From: Spirochaetota bacterium
GTDB taxonomy: Bacteria; Spirochaetota; UBA4802; UBA5368
Direction of reading: 5' to 3'
DNA: 64,000 nucleotides
Assembly (NCBI GenBank): GCA_035477215.1
Contig: DATIKU010000049.1
Coordinates: 1 to 64,000 of the forward strand
Shown in pieces: positions 25,515 to 34,976 of this stretch. Positions within the stretch are counted from its first letter, which is position 1. Each line of letters opens with the position of its first letter. The notes below the pieces were generated by a model, which did no database searches, was not told the origin of the DNA, and worked only from the letters and a program-made list of their open reading frames with translations. Both the position numbers and the translations under genes were made by a program.

Positions 25515-27125
25515 ATGGGCAAGGAACATTTAAATCAGGCGATCTGCTCTCATAACATCGAGATCAAGGCGGATGAATCGCCCGACAGGGAGATATTGAC
25601 TTTTATCGGAGGGGTGGAAGACGAGCACCTGACCTATAAAGATGTATATGAGAATTCGAACAAGGCGGCGCGGTTACTTCTGGATAGCGGCATAGACAAG
25701 GGTGATAAATATATCGTGCTGATGCATAACTATCCTGAGTTCGTATATTCGCTTTTGGCGGGGCCGACGGTGGGGGCCATGATGATACCCGTCGATCCCC
25801 GGTCAAAGGGCGGCAGGTTGGAATACTATTTCCGAAATTCAGGAGCGAAAGGCGTAATAGTCTCTGATGTTTGCCTTCCGCAGATAGAGGAAGTATTGCC
25901 GAATCTGCCGAAATTGAATCTGATTTCTGTCGTATCGAGGCCGGAGTCCAAGATCGCTCCAACAACCAGGTTCCATAACTTCAATGAGGTAATTCAGAAA
26001 ACCTCCTGGCAGCGGGTCGACCAGCAGATATTCGATGTCCGCCAGCCCATGCAGATCATCTACACATCCGGCACCACCGGAGATCCCAAGGGAGTGATGG
26101 TCCGAAACAGCAGGACCGGTGTATTCAATATCATGACCCGTCTGATATGGAGATATCACAGGGACAATGATAAACTGTACACAGGACTTTCACTCACCCA
26201 CGGCAACGCGCAGGCGGTAACGCTCTTTCCCGCGATGTACCTGGGAGTGAAGGCCGTGTTCAGCCATCGGTTTACAAAAAGCAGAATATGGGACATCTGC
26301 CGCAAATACGGGTGTACGTCCTTTTCGCTCCTCGGCGGTATGCTCGCCGGCATTTTTATGGAACCGGAACGGCCGGAAGATTCCGAGAATCCCGTAAACC
26401 TCGTCATCAGCGCCGGCACCCCAATGGTGCTATGGGAGGCCTTTGAGAAGAGATTCGGGGTTAAGATCCTTGAGTGGTACGGTGCGGTTGAGGGAGGATT
26501 CGCCTGCAACCAGGTCGGCAAGGGTCCTATCGGATCTTTCGGAAAACCGGTGCCGGGAGTGATGGAAATGAAGGTCGTCGATGAGAATGAAAATGAAGTG
26601 GCCCCGGGCGAGAAAGGGGAGCTTATATGTAGAAATATCAAGGGCGAAACCAGGGTTGATTACTGGGGCATGCCCGAGGAATCCGAAGCGAAGACGCGGG
26701 GCGGATGGCTCCGCACCGGCGATATCGTTCATAAAGACGAGGACGGATGGCTCTACTTCGATCATCGCAAGGGATCGGAGTTAAGGAGGTCGGGCGATTT
26801 CATACAACCGGAACATGTTGAAAAGATCATCGGAGAGCACCCCGATATCAGCGACATTTGCGTGTATGGCGTTCCGGCGGCATCCGGCGCTCCCGGAGAA
26901 AGCGATATCGTCGCGGCAGTTGCGCCCTTTGAAGGGAAATCCATCAATCCGGCGGCGATATACGACAAGTGCAAGAAGGATCTGGAAGCGAACTTCATCC
27001 CTTCATATCTGCAAGTTGTAAGTGAAATCCCGAAAACCGTTTCTGAAAAGAACCTGGATCGGAAGCTCAGGGAGGATTTTCAAAAGGGCGAGGGCGTTAT
27101 TTATAAGTTTGATGATTATAAATAG
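25515..27125 (+). CDS. CaiC-like acyl-CoA synthetase (AMP-forming)
   Basis: A 536-residue adenylate-forming enzyme. Motif A3 is IIYTSGTTGDPKGVMV, A5 is LEWYGAVEGG, A7/A8 are GWLRTGDIVHKDEDGWLYFD and RRSGDFIQP, and the A10 Lys region is PKTVSEKNLDRKL. It resembles crotonobetaine/carnitine-CoA ligases and related acid:CoA ligases. It would activate a carboxylic acid with ATP and CoA and thus start the pathway encoded by the operon. The stop codon overlaps the start of hairpin repeat D. The true substrate cannot be inferred. Confidence 0.88.
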   Translation: MGKEHLNQAICSHNIEIKADESPDREILTFIGGVEDEHLTYKDVYENSNKAARLLLDSGIDKGDKYIVLMHNYPEFVYSLLAGPTVGAMMIPVDPRSKGGRLEYYFRNSGAKGVIVSDVCLPQIEEVLPNLPKLNLISVVSRPESKIAPTTRFHNFNEVIQKTSWQRVDQQIFDVRQPMQIIYTSGTTGDPKGVMVRNSRTGVFNIMTRLIWRYHRDNDKLYTGLSLTHGNAQAVTLFPAMYLGVKAVFSHRFTKSRIWDICRKYGCTSFSLLGGMLAGIFMEPERPEDSENPVNLVISAGTPMVLWEAFEKRFGVKILEWYGAVEGGFACNQVGKGPIGSFGKPVPGVMEMKVVDENENEVAPGEKGELICRNIKGETRVDYWGMPEESEAKTRGGWLRTGDIVHKDEDGWLYFDHRKGSELRRSGDFIQPEHVEKIIGEHPDISDICVYGVPAASGAPGESDIVAAVAPFEGKSINPAAIYDKCKKDLEANFIPSYLQVVSEIPKTVSEKNLDRKLREDFQKGEGVIYKFDDYK

Positions 27126-27176
27126 AGTTGTTGCATGACCGGGGGATGCCGCATTCCCGAAATTTGCAACAAGCCT
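27123..27176. repeat. Intergenic hairpin repeat, copy D
   Basis: TTGTTGCA pairs with TGCAACAA, with an inner CGGGGGATGC/GCATTCCCG stem. It starts in the stop codon of the ligase gene and ends 44 bases before the acyl-CoA dehydrogenase start. Confidence 0.75.
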
Positions 27177-27219
27177 GATGAACATCTCAAGACCATGTGG
27201 TAAAAACAGGGGGAAATAT

Positions 27220-28455
27220 ATGGGATACAGAGAGCTGAATCTGCAACTAACGGACGAACAGATGATGTTAAAGGAGAGCGTGCACAAGTTCGCCGTCAAT
27301 GTGTTAAAACCAGCGTCCATCGAGCTGGATAAAATGACCCCGGAAGAGGTGGTGAAAAAAGGCTCGCCCTTCTGGAAGGTCATGAAGCAGATGTACGAGA
27401 TGAAATATCATACCGTGCTGGTTCCCGACGAGTACGGGGGAATGGGGCTTGATCCCCTGAGCCTTCATATTTTTTTCGAGGAGCTTTCCTATGGCAGCGT
27501 CGGATTTGCGGTCGCATCGGGTGTCGCGTGTTTTCCCTCATTCTACGCTTCCATGGTTCCGGAAGATCATCTGATTGAAAACATCATACTGCCGTACGTT
27601 AATTGCACTGACGCCACCAATGTTGGCTGCTGGGCCATAACCGAACCGGATCACGGCTCGGATATTTTAATGTCGGGGACGGAATTTTTTCATGACCGTA
27701 AAATAACACAAAGCGTAAAGGCGCAGAAAAATGGAGACCGGTGGATCATCAACGGTCAGACATCGGCATGGGTGTCATGCGGCCCGCTTGCGACGTCGGC
27801 GGCGCTTTCCGTGGGTATTGATCCGAGCAAGGGGATGGCCGGCGGCGGCATATGCCTGATAGACTGCACACAGAAAGGGGTAACAAAAGGAAAACCCCTC
27901 GATAAGATGGGGCAGAGGGATCTTCCGCAGGGCGAAATCTTTTTCGACAACGCGGAGGTTCCGGAAGATTACATGATTGTCGACCCCGACAGCTACGAGG
28001 CCATCACCGATACCACGCTCGCCATCGCCAACGCCTGCATGGGGGCTTTTTTCACCGGAGTCGCTCAGTCGGCCTACGACCTGGCGGTTCAGTACGCCAA
28101 AGAGAGAGTACAGGGCGGGGTGCCTATCATCAAGCATTCCACGGTAAAAGAAAAGCTCTTTTACATGTTCAGGAAAATAGAGCTGGCGCGCGCCTACTCG
28201 AGATCGACGCTGGTGTATAACTTCAGCACGACGCCGCCACACACCCAGTATTCCATCGCATCAAAGACTTACTGCACCCAGATCGCCTATGAAGTCGCCA
28301 GCGATGCCATGCAGATGTTCGGCGGTTATGGAGTTACCAGGGAATATCCCATAGAAAAGATTTTCAGGGATGCCCGGGCTGGGTTGATCGAGGACGGCAG
28401 CAACGATTCTCTGGCGCTTGCGGCGGCCGACTTGTTATTTAACGAAAAAGAATAA
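27220..28455 (+). CDS. Acyl-CoA dehydrogenase family protein
   Basis: A 411-residue flavoprotein with the three-domain ACAD fold. VPDEYGGMGLDPLSL and CWAITEPDHGSD lie in the N-terminal and beta domains, and MQMFGGYGVTREYPIEKIF is the C-terminal FAD/CoA signature. Near residue 392, where medium-chain ACADs have the catalytic Glu of YEGT, this protein reads IEDGSND, placing Asp at that position. It would oxidise an acyl-CoA to its enoyl form using an electron-transfer flavoprotein; none is encoded here. The start at 27220 follows GGGGGAAA. Confidence 0.88.
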   Translation: MGYRELNLQLTDEQMMLKESVHKFAVNVLKPASIELDKMTPEEVVKKGSPFWKVMKQMYEMKYHTVLVPDEYGGMGLDPLSLHIFFEELSYGSVGFAVASGVACFPSFYASMVPEDHLIENIILPYVNCTDATNVGCWAITEPDHGSDILMSGTEFFHDRKITQSVKAQKNGDRWIINGQTSAWVSCGPLATSAALSVGIDPSKGMAGGGICLIDCTQKGVTKGKPLDKMGQRDLPQGEIFFDNAEVPEDYMIVDPDSYEAITDTTLAIANACMGAFFTGVAQSAYDLAVQYAKERVQGGVPIIKHSTVKEKLFYMFRKIELARAYSRSTLVYNFSTTPPHTQYSIASKTYCTQIAYEVASDAMQMFGGYGVTREYPIEKIFRDARAGLIEDGSNDSLALAAADLLFNEKE

Positions 28456-28516
28456 AGTAACGGGACGAGAATAATTCCCCCGAATATTTCATCATATAGC
28501 GATATGGGAGTGTCAT

Positions 28517-29755
28517 ATGGCAAACATATATATCATTGGAATCGGCATGATCCGTTTCAACAAGTACCCGGACAGGAACGTCCGCGACATGGCGGAGGAG
28601 GTGACAAGGCTGTCCCTCCGGGACGCGGGGCTGGATACAAAGGATTTGCAGGCCGCGTATTTTTCCAACACTTTCTGGGGTATGTTCAGCAACCAGCATT
28701 CGATCCGCGGTCAGGTGGTGCTTCGCGGCATGGGTATCGATAAAATACCGGTAACGAACGTCGAAAACGCCTGCGCCGGAGCGACCACGGCGCTTCACCT
28801 GGCATACACGGGCATACGCGCCGGGATGTTCGACGTCGCCATCGCGATCGGGTCTGAAAAGATCACCGATCCGGATAAAGCAAAGTCACTGGCTTCCTAC
28901 GCAGCCTGTATGGACGTAGAGAATTTTGGAAAACAAATCCAGATGATAACGGAGGTTGGGAAAAGTTTTAAAAATATAAAACTGCCCGATTCCGATTCGG
29001 CGCCCGGGCAGGGGCGAAGCATCTTCATGGACGCCTATGCCATGGGGGCCCGGTGGCACATGGACAGGTTCGGATCGACCCAGCGGCAACTGGCGGTAAT
29101 ATGCGCCAAAAACCATTTCCATGCCTCGTTGAATCCCATGGCGCAGTATCAGGAGAACATGACCGTGGAGCAGGTCCTGGCTGACCGGCCCGTGGCCTAT
29201 CCGCTCACCCGGGCGATGTGCGCGCCGGTCGGCGACGGGGCCGCCGCGGCGATTGTATGCTCCGAAAAGTATCTGAAAAAAATGAAAAGGGCGCGTCCGG
29301 TTAAAATCCTCGCGTCGATAATGGGGCAGGGAAGCGACCGCGATCTGGACGGTAAAGACATCGGCGAGCGCCTGTCAAAAGAAGCGTATGAAAAAGCTGG
29401 TATCGGCCCCGATGATATCGATGTCGCAGAACTGCACGACGCGACCGCGTACGGAGAATTGCATCAGACCGAGGCCATGGGGTTCTGTCCCGTGGGGCAG
29501 GGCGGCCCCTACGCGGAATCAGGGGCGACGACGCTCGGAGGCAAAAAGCCCATAAATACGAGCGGAGGGCTGGAGTGCCGGGGGCATCCGATCGGGGCGT
29601 CCGGGTTGGCGCAGATCTTCGAACTGGTGACCCAGCTCAGGGGCGAGGCCGGCGCCCGCCAGGTCGAGAACGCGAGGACAGCACTCTCTGAAAACGGCGG
29701 CGGGAACATCGGCGTTGAGGAAGCGGCGATGTGCGTTCATATACTCGGCAGGTGA
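28517..29755 (+). CDS. SCP-x-type thiolase family protein
   Basis: A 412-residue thiolase-fold protein. The nucleophile Cys lies in VENACAGATTALH (about residue 86). C-terminal motifs are VAELHDATAYGELHQTEAMG and LECRGHPIGASGLAQIFEL. The HDAT-type motif marks the SCP-x/lipid-transfer thiolase subgroup rather than classical FadA. It may cleave a 3-ketoacyl-CoA or act on a ring-cleaved product. Together with SCP2, upstream in the operon, it recalls the fused sterol carrier protein X of eukaryotes split into two genes. Confidence 0.88.
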   Translation: MANIYIIGIGMIRFNKYPDRNVRDMAEEVTRLSLRDAGLDTKDLQAAYFSNTFWGMFSNQHSIRGQVVLRGMGIDKIPVTNVENACAGATTALHLAYTGIRAGMFDVAIAIGSEKITDPDKAKSLASYAACMDVENFGKQIQMITEVGKSFKNIKLPDSDSAPGQGRSIFMDAYAMGARWHMDRFGSTQRQLAVICAKNHFHASLNPMAQYQENMTVEQVLADRPVAYPLTRAMCAPVGDGAAAAIVCSEKYLKKMKRARPVKILASIMGQGSDRDLDGKDIGERLSKEAYEKAGIGPDDIDVAELHDATAYGELHQTEAMGFCPVGQGGPYAESGATTLGGKKPINTSGGLECRGHPIGASGLAQIFELVTQLRGEAGARQVENARTALSENGGGNIGVEEAAMCVHILGR

Positions 29756-29798
29756 ATCGGTGCGGAAACGCCTCAGCGGCGAAAACATGAGGAACTCC

Positions 29799-30572
29799 AT
29801 GAAAACCAGGTGTACGATTTTGATAACCGGAGCCGCATCGGGAATCGGGAGGGAGACCGCGCTCCTGTTCGCGCGCAAGGGCTGGTACGTCGGTCTCTAT
29901 GACGTGAATCGAAAAGGGCTTGAATCGCTGCGCCGCGAGATCGGCGCGCGCGACTGCTGCCGCAAGGTCATGGATGTATCGGCCGCGGAGAGCGTTGAAG
30001 AGGGCGTAAAGCATTTTTTGAGGAATACGGGCGGGGTGATGAACGTATTGTTCAACAATGCCGGAGTATTGTCGATGGGTGCCTTCGAAAATATGCACAT
30101 GCGCGACGCGATGCGCATTATCGACGTCAACCTGAAGGGGACGTTGAATTGTATTCACGCTTCCCTGGGCGCGCTCAGGAACACGAAAAATTCCCGCATC
30201 ATCAACATGTCGTCCGCCTCGGCGTTGTACGGCACTTCTTTTCTCGCTGTCTATTCGGCGACCAAGGCGGCGGTGTGTTCCCTGACCGAATCGCTCAATG
30301 TCGAGCTGGGGAAATACGGGATAATCGTGAGTGACGTAAGGGCGCCGTTCGTGAAGACGCCGTTGCTCGAAAAGGAGGTGAAGGCGCCGGTAATGGAAAA
30401 GCTCGGCGTCCATCTTACCCCGGAAGAGGTGGCGATGGTGGTGTGGAAAGCGGTGTTCAGCCGGAAGATTCACAAAAACACCAGGGGCGTCGCGCCTCTC
30501 CTGGCGCTCATCAGGCTGCCGGATTTCATCTTTTTGCGAATACTGAAGTTTCTGGTATTGCCGAGGGGTTAA
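29799..30572 (+). CDS. Short-chain dehydrogenase/reductase
   Basis: A 257-residue Rossmann protein. ILITGAASGIGRETALLFAR binds NAD(P); NNAG and the catalytic Ser...YSATK are present (VYSATKAAV). It would oxidise or reduce a hydroxyl/keto group, as in 3-hydroxyacyl-CoA or hydroxysteroid conversions. ATG 29799 with GAGGAA upstream is preferred; the frame also opens in the 3' end of the thiolase gene. It ends 16 bases before the next gene. Confidence 0.87.
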   Translation: MKTRCTILITGAASGIGRETALLFARKGWYVGLYDVNRKGLESLRREIGARDCCRKVMDVSAAESVEEGVKHFLRNTGGVMNVLFNNAGVLSMGAFENMHMRDAMRIIDVNLKGTLNCIHASLGALRNTKNSRIINMSSASALYGTSFLAVYSATKAAVCSLTESLNVELGKYGIIVSDVRAPFVKTPLLEKEVKAPVMEKLGVHLTPEEVAMVVWKAVFSRKIHKNTRGVAPLLALIRLPDFIFLRILKFLVLPRG

Positions 30573-30588
30573 CGCTGCAGAGGGGCGC

Positions 30589-31575
30589 ATGAAAAAAAGA
30601 TTCAACGTGTTCATTACCGGGGTGTCGGGTTTTATCGGGCAGAAGATCATCGAGCGGTTCAGTGAGCGGGACGATGTGGGGAAAATCATCGGGATCGATG
30701 TCGTGGCGCCCCCCCGCTTGCGCGAGAGGATCACCTTCATCGAGCACGATGTCCGCGACGATATGGCCCCGCTGATGTCCGGGTACAAAATTGACTGGGC
30801 GATACATGCCGCCTTTGTGGTGTCCATACTGCACGACAAAAAGCTCATGGAAGACGTCGATATAAACGGTACGGTCAATTTTCTCAACGCGTGCGCGAAG
30901 AATAAAATAAAACACGTGATGCATATGTCCTCGACGACCGCGTACGGCGCGCATGAGGACAATCCCCCGTTGCTGGGGGAAGATGCTCCGTTGCGCGGAA
31001 ACGAGGGCTTTATCTACGGCATGAGCAAGGCAAAGCTCGAATTGACGGCGGTGCGGGAATTTTTCGAAAGGCATCCGGACGTATGCGGATCGATCGTGAG
31101 GCCCTGCTTCGTGTGCGGCCCCCATTTTTACAAAAACACGCTTGGCCGGCACCTGATGAAAAGGATCGTGATGTTGCCCGGCGACATGAGACCGTTCCAG
31201 TTCGTTCATGAGGACGATGTCGCCGATTCCATGTATCATCTTCTGGCGAAAAGGCAGAGAGGCGCCTTCAACCTCGCCGCCGACGGCACCATGACCTTCA
31301 GGGAGATGCTCGATTTAACCGGGGGCACGCCCCTGCCGATTCATCCGGCGCTCCTCTATCCGCTGAACGACCTGGCCTGGATGCTGCGGCTTTCCTTTGT
31401 CACCGAGTTTCCGAGCGCGCCCATGGCGCTCATCCGGTTTCCATGGATCGCAAGCAACGACAAAATCAAAAACGCGGGCTACAGATTTAAATATACGACA
31501 AGAGAGGCGTTCGAGACCTTTGCGGAGCTGGTTCTGAATTTTAAGGGAAGGGGAAATTCAGTCGTATTCAAATGA
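30589..31575 (+). CDS. NAD-dependent epimerase / 3beta-HSD-like reductase
   Basis: A 328-residue extended SDR. VFITGVSGFIGQKIIERF is the nucleotide-binding motif, HMSSTTAYG and YGMSKAKLE the catalytic Ser and YxxxK. The C-terminal substrate region is hydrophobic (LYPLNDLAWMLRLSF). It fits sugar epimerases and 3beta-hydroxysteroid dehydrogenase-like enzymes; with SCP2 and SCP-x-type neighbours a lipid-like substrate is likelier. It is the last gene of the apparent tetR operon, 97 bases before tgt. Confidence 0.82.
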   Translation: MKKRFNVFITGVSGFIGQKIIERFSERDDVGKIIGIDVVAPPRLRERITFIEHDVRDDMAPLMSGYKIDWAIHAAFVVSILHDKKLMEDVDINGTVNFLNACAKNKIKHVMHMSSTTAYGAHEDNPPLLGEDAPLRGNEGFIYGMSKAKLELTAVREFFERHPDVCGSIVRPCFVCGPHFYKNTLGRHLMKRIVMLPGDMRPFQFVHEDDVADSMYHLLAKRQRGAFNLAADGTMTFREMLDLTGGTPLPIHPALLYPLNDLAWMLRLSFVTEFPSAPMALIRFPWIASNDKIKNAGYRFKYTTREAFETFAELVLNFKGRGNSVVFK

Positions 31576-31660
31576 TTTTCCCCATGTGAATTCAGGAGCC
31601 CTTAAGGCGGGCCTGTCCGATTGACCCGAGAAACTGATTGACAAAGCGTACGCCGCGTGA

Positions 31661-32791
<1,131 letters not shown>

Positions 32792-32825
32792 ACAGATATT
32801 TTGCTTTATGCCAAAATTATTTCTA

Positions 32826-32854
32826 TTGACAGACGCACGGAAAACAAATAGAAT
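32826..32854 (+). promoter_or_regulatory. Sigma-70-type promoter for the STAS gene
   Basis: TTGACA (32826-32831), a 17-base spacer and TAGAAT (32849-32854), 56 bases before the ATG at 32911. Confidence 0.8.
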
Positions 32855-32910
32855 TCAAGGCTGTTCCGGTTCCGGCATCATACTGTAATCTCAGGAAGGA
32901 GCGAGCGCAA

Positions 32911-33249
32911 ATGGACATAACCAAGCGTACGAAGGGCGAGGTCGTCTTGCTGGATATCGCGGGCGAAATAGACCTGTACAACGCGCCGGAAATAAAAGAT
33001 ATTGTAAGCAAGCTCATAGAAGAACAGAGATATAATGTAATAATCAACCTCGAAAAGGTTTCTTATATCGATTCCTCCGGTATCGGCGCCCTGATTTCGA
33101 GCCTGTCCAATCTTAAAAAATATCAGGGTGGATTGAAGATCATAAACGTCTACGCCTCCGTGAGAAAGGTGTTTGAGCTCACCAAGCTTACCTCTTTCTT
33201 CGACATTTTCGATACCGAAGAGGACGCTCTCGAGTCATTCTATAAGTAG
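32911..33249 (+). CDS. STAS-domain anti-sigma factor antagonist
   Basis: A 112-residue single STAS domain. The phosphoacceptor Ser lies in YIDSSGIGALISSL (about residues 51-62). Such proteins, like SpoIIAA/RsbV, bind anti-sigma kinases when unphosphorylated and release a sigma factor or other target. No kinase or phosphatase partner is adjacent. AGGAAGGAGCGAG precedes the ATG, and a strong promoter lies at 32826-32854. Confidence 0.9.
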   Translation: MDITKRTKGEVVLLDIAGEIDLYNAPEIKDIVSKLIEEQRYNVIINLEKVSYIDSSGIGALISSLSNLKKYQGGLKIINVYASVRKVFELTKLTSFFDIFDTEEDALESFYK

Positions 33250-33337
33250 TTCGCATAACCCTGCCGCTCGCCGGGCTTCCGCAGGGACCGCCGCCCCCGC
33301 GGGCGGATCGGGTAAAAATAATGGTTGGGGACCAGCA

Positions 33338-34723
33338 ATGAACAGACCACGAAAGACGGCAGCCGTCATCGGAATTATTATAATGACCACGCTTGCGCTC
33401 GGCTGCGGCGAGCCGATACCGGTCCGCGAGATGTCGCTGGCCAGGATGGAGATTACAAGGGCCGAATCGGTCCGGGCCGACAAGTACGCTCCCGCCGAGA
33501 TGGAGGAGGCGAAGAAACTCCTTCTGGGAACGCACGAATTCATTAAAACCGACCAGTTGGACAAGGCGAAGCAAGGCGCCCTCGATTCGTTTAAAAAGGC
33601 GCGCGAGGCGTACGAAAAATCACTGCCGCTCCTCGCCCGGGACACAATGGAGATAGCCGAGAAGAGCCTGGATGAGGCCGGCGAGGCCGGCGCCGACATG
33701 CTCGCAAAGGACGAGTTCGATCGTGCGCAGGCCGCGTTCAAGAACGCGGGTGAAAACTTCGAAAGCGGGAAATTCTACGAGTCATACCAGGCGGCCATCG
33801 AAGCCGACAAGCTGGCCAAGAGCGCGCGGAATTCCGCGCTTGGCAGACGCGCCATATTGAAAGAGGCGGTAGCCGAGGTCGATTCCGTAATAGCCGAGGC
33901 ATTAAAGTACAACGCGCGCAAGCACTCCCCGGAGAGTTTGAAGACCGCCGAGGAGAACAACAAAACGGCGTCGGAGTCGCTCGACGGCCTCCAGCTTAAA
34001 AAGGGGTTCGCGGCCGTCGCCATCGCGAAGACCAGCGCGGACGAGGCCTACCTCGACGCGCTGAAGGGCTCTTCCGCCGACGACCTCGCAGCGGCGGAGG
34101 CATCCGTCGCACGGGCCGGGAAGTCCGATGGGGCGGACCTTGCCAAAGACGAGCTTGCGGCATCGAAGGAATCGCTTGCCCGCGCGAAGGAAGCGCGCGA
34201 GCAGGGCCGTTACCGCGAATCAATGGTCCTCTCTGCCGAGGCGGCCCGGCTTGCCGCGTCGGTCGAGGGCGCAAAAAAGGCCGGTACGGTCGCCGGCGGA
34301 AAAGACAGGGACGCCGGTGTGGCCGGGGACGGGGAGCGGGACGGCAAGGAATATACGACCTACCGGGTCAAATACAACCCCTCTCGCCGCGATTGCCTGT
34401 GGCGGATAGCCGAGCGATACTACGGCAATCCGCGCCTGTGGACCCGCATCTACGAGGCGAACCGGGACAATATACGGAACCCCCATTTAATCATGCCCGG
34501 ACAGACGCTGAGAATTCCGGTGCTCAAACCGGCGATGGGGGAGCCCAAATCGTCCGGCGAGAAGGTGGTCGAGCAGAGCGCGATCCGCATGGAGGCCGCA
34601 CCCGACGAGAAAACTCCGGAAGAAGAGCCCGGGCTTGACGAAGCGCCCTCGGACGATGAGCCGGAAGGAGAGATGCCATCGGACGAAACCGAAGAGGGCG
34701 TTCCGCTCGACGAGCAGATGTAG
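33338..34723 (+). CDS. LysM-domain lipoprotein (LruA/LipL71-like)
   Basis: A 461-residue lipoprotein with lipobox LALGC (Cys23). Residues about 30-300 form long Ala/Glu/Lys-rich helices with repeated blocks, such as AEMEEAKKLLLGTHEF and DEFDRAQAAFKNAGENFESG. A LysM peptidoglycan-binding domain follows near residues 350-390 (CLWRIAERYYGNPRLWTRIY and NPHLIMPGQTLRIPV). The tail is acidic. This layout matches the Leptospira LruA/LipL71 type. It probably links the outer membrane to the cell wall. The long reading from 33173 overlaps the STAS gene and is rejected. Confidence 0.82.
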   Translation: MNRPRKTAAVIGIIIMTTLALGCGEPIPVREMSLARMEITRAESVRADKYAPAEMEEAKKLLLGTHEFIKTDQLDKAKQGALDSFKKAREAYEKSLPLLARDTMEIAEKSLDEAGEAGADMLAKDEFDRAQAAFKNAGENFESGKFYESYQAAIEADKLAKSARNSALGRRAILKEAVAEVDSVIAEALKYNARKHSPESLKTAEENNKTASESLDGLQLKKGFAAVAIAKTSADEAYLDALKGSSADDLAAAEASVARAGKSDGADLAKDELAASKESLARAKEAREQGRYRESMVLSAEAARLAASVEGAKKAGTVAGGKDRDAGVAGDGERDGKEYTTYRVKYNPSRRDCLWRIAERYYGNPRLWTRIYEANRDNIRNPHLIMPGQTLRIPVLKPAMGEPKSSGEKVVEQSAIRMEAAPDEKTPEEEPGLDEAPSDDEPEGEMPSDETEEGVPLDEQM

Positions 34724-34748
34724 GCTTGATGCATCGGGTACGCATGCA

Positions 34749-34774
34749 ATCCCCCGCCACGGCGGGGGATTTTT
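34749..34774 (+). terminator. Rho-independent terminator after the LysM lipoprotein gene
   Basis: ATCCCCCGC (34749-34757) pairs with GCGGGGGAT (34762-34770) and is followed by TTTT. Confidence 0.88.
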
Positions 34775-34891
34775 ATACCTGTAACAAATCGACTGATGAA
34801 AAACCAGATATCAGAGTCCCCTGCGATGTATCCTCTTAAAAATGTGCAGGCGTGCTAACATGTATTTTCCAATCGGATTCGTTGAGGTTAC

Positions 34892-34914
34892 GGGGGCGGG
34901 ATTTCTACGCCCCC
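34892..34914. other. Hairpin in the leader of the Bat operon
   Basis: GGGGGCG (34892-34898) pairs with CGCCCCC (34908-34914). It lies 63 bases before the MoxR start; it could be an attenuator or an mRNA-stabilising stem. Confidence 0.4.
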
Positions 34915-34976
34915 AGCGGTGCTTATGCACATTTACGGTTTATTCGGCAATGTTATAAGGCTACAGGGGAAAGCGG

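Noticed and set aside
29637-30962. 441-residue minus-strand ORF
   Set aside because: It is antisense to the SDR and epimerase genes and has no recognisable fold.
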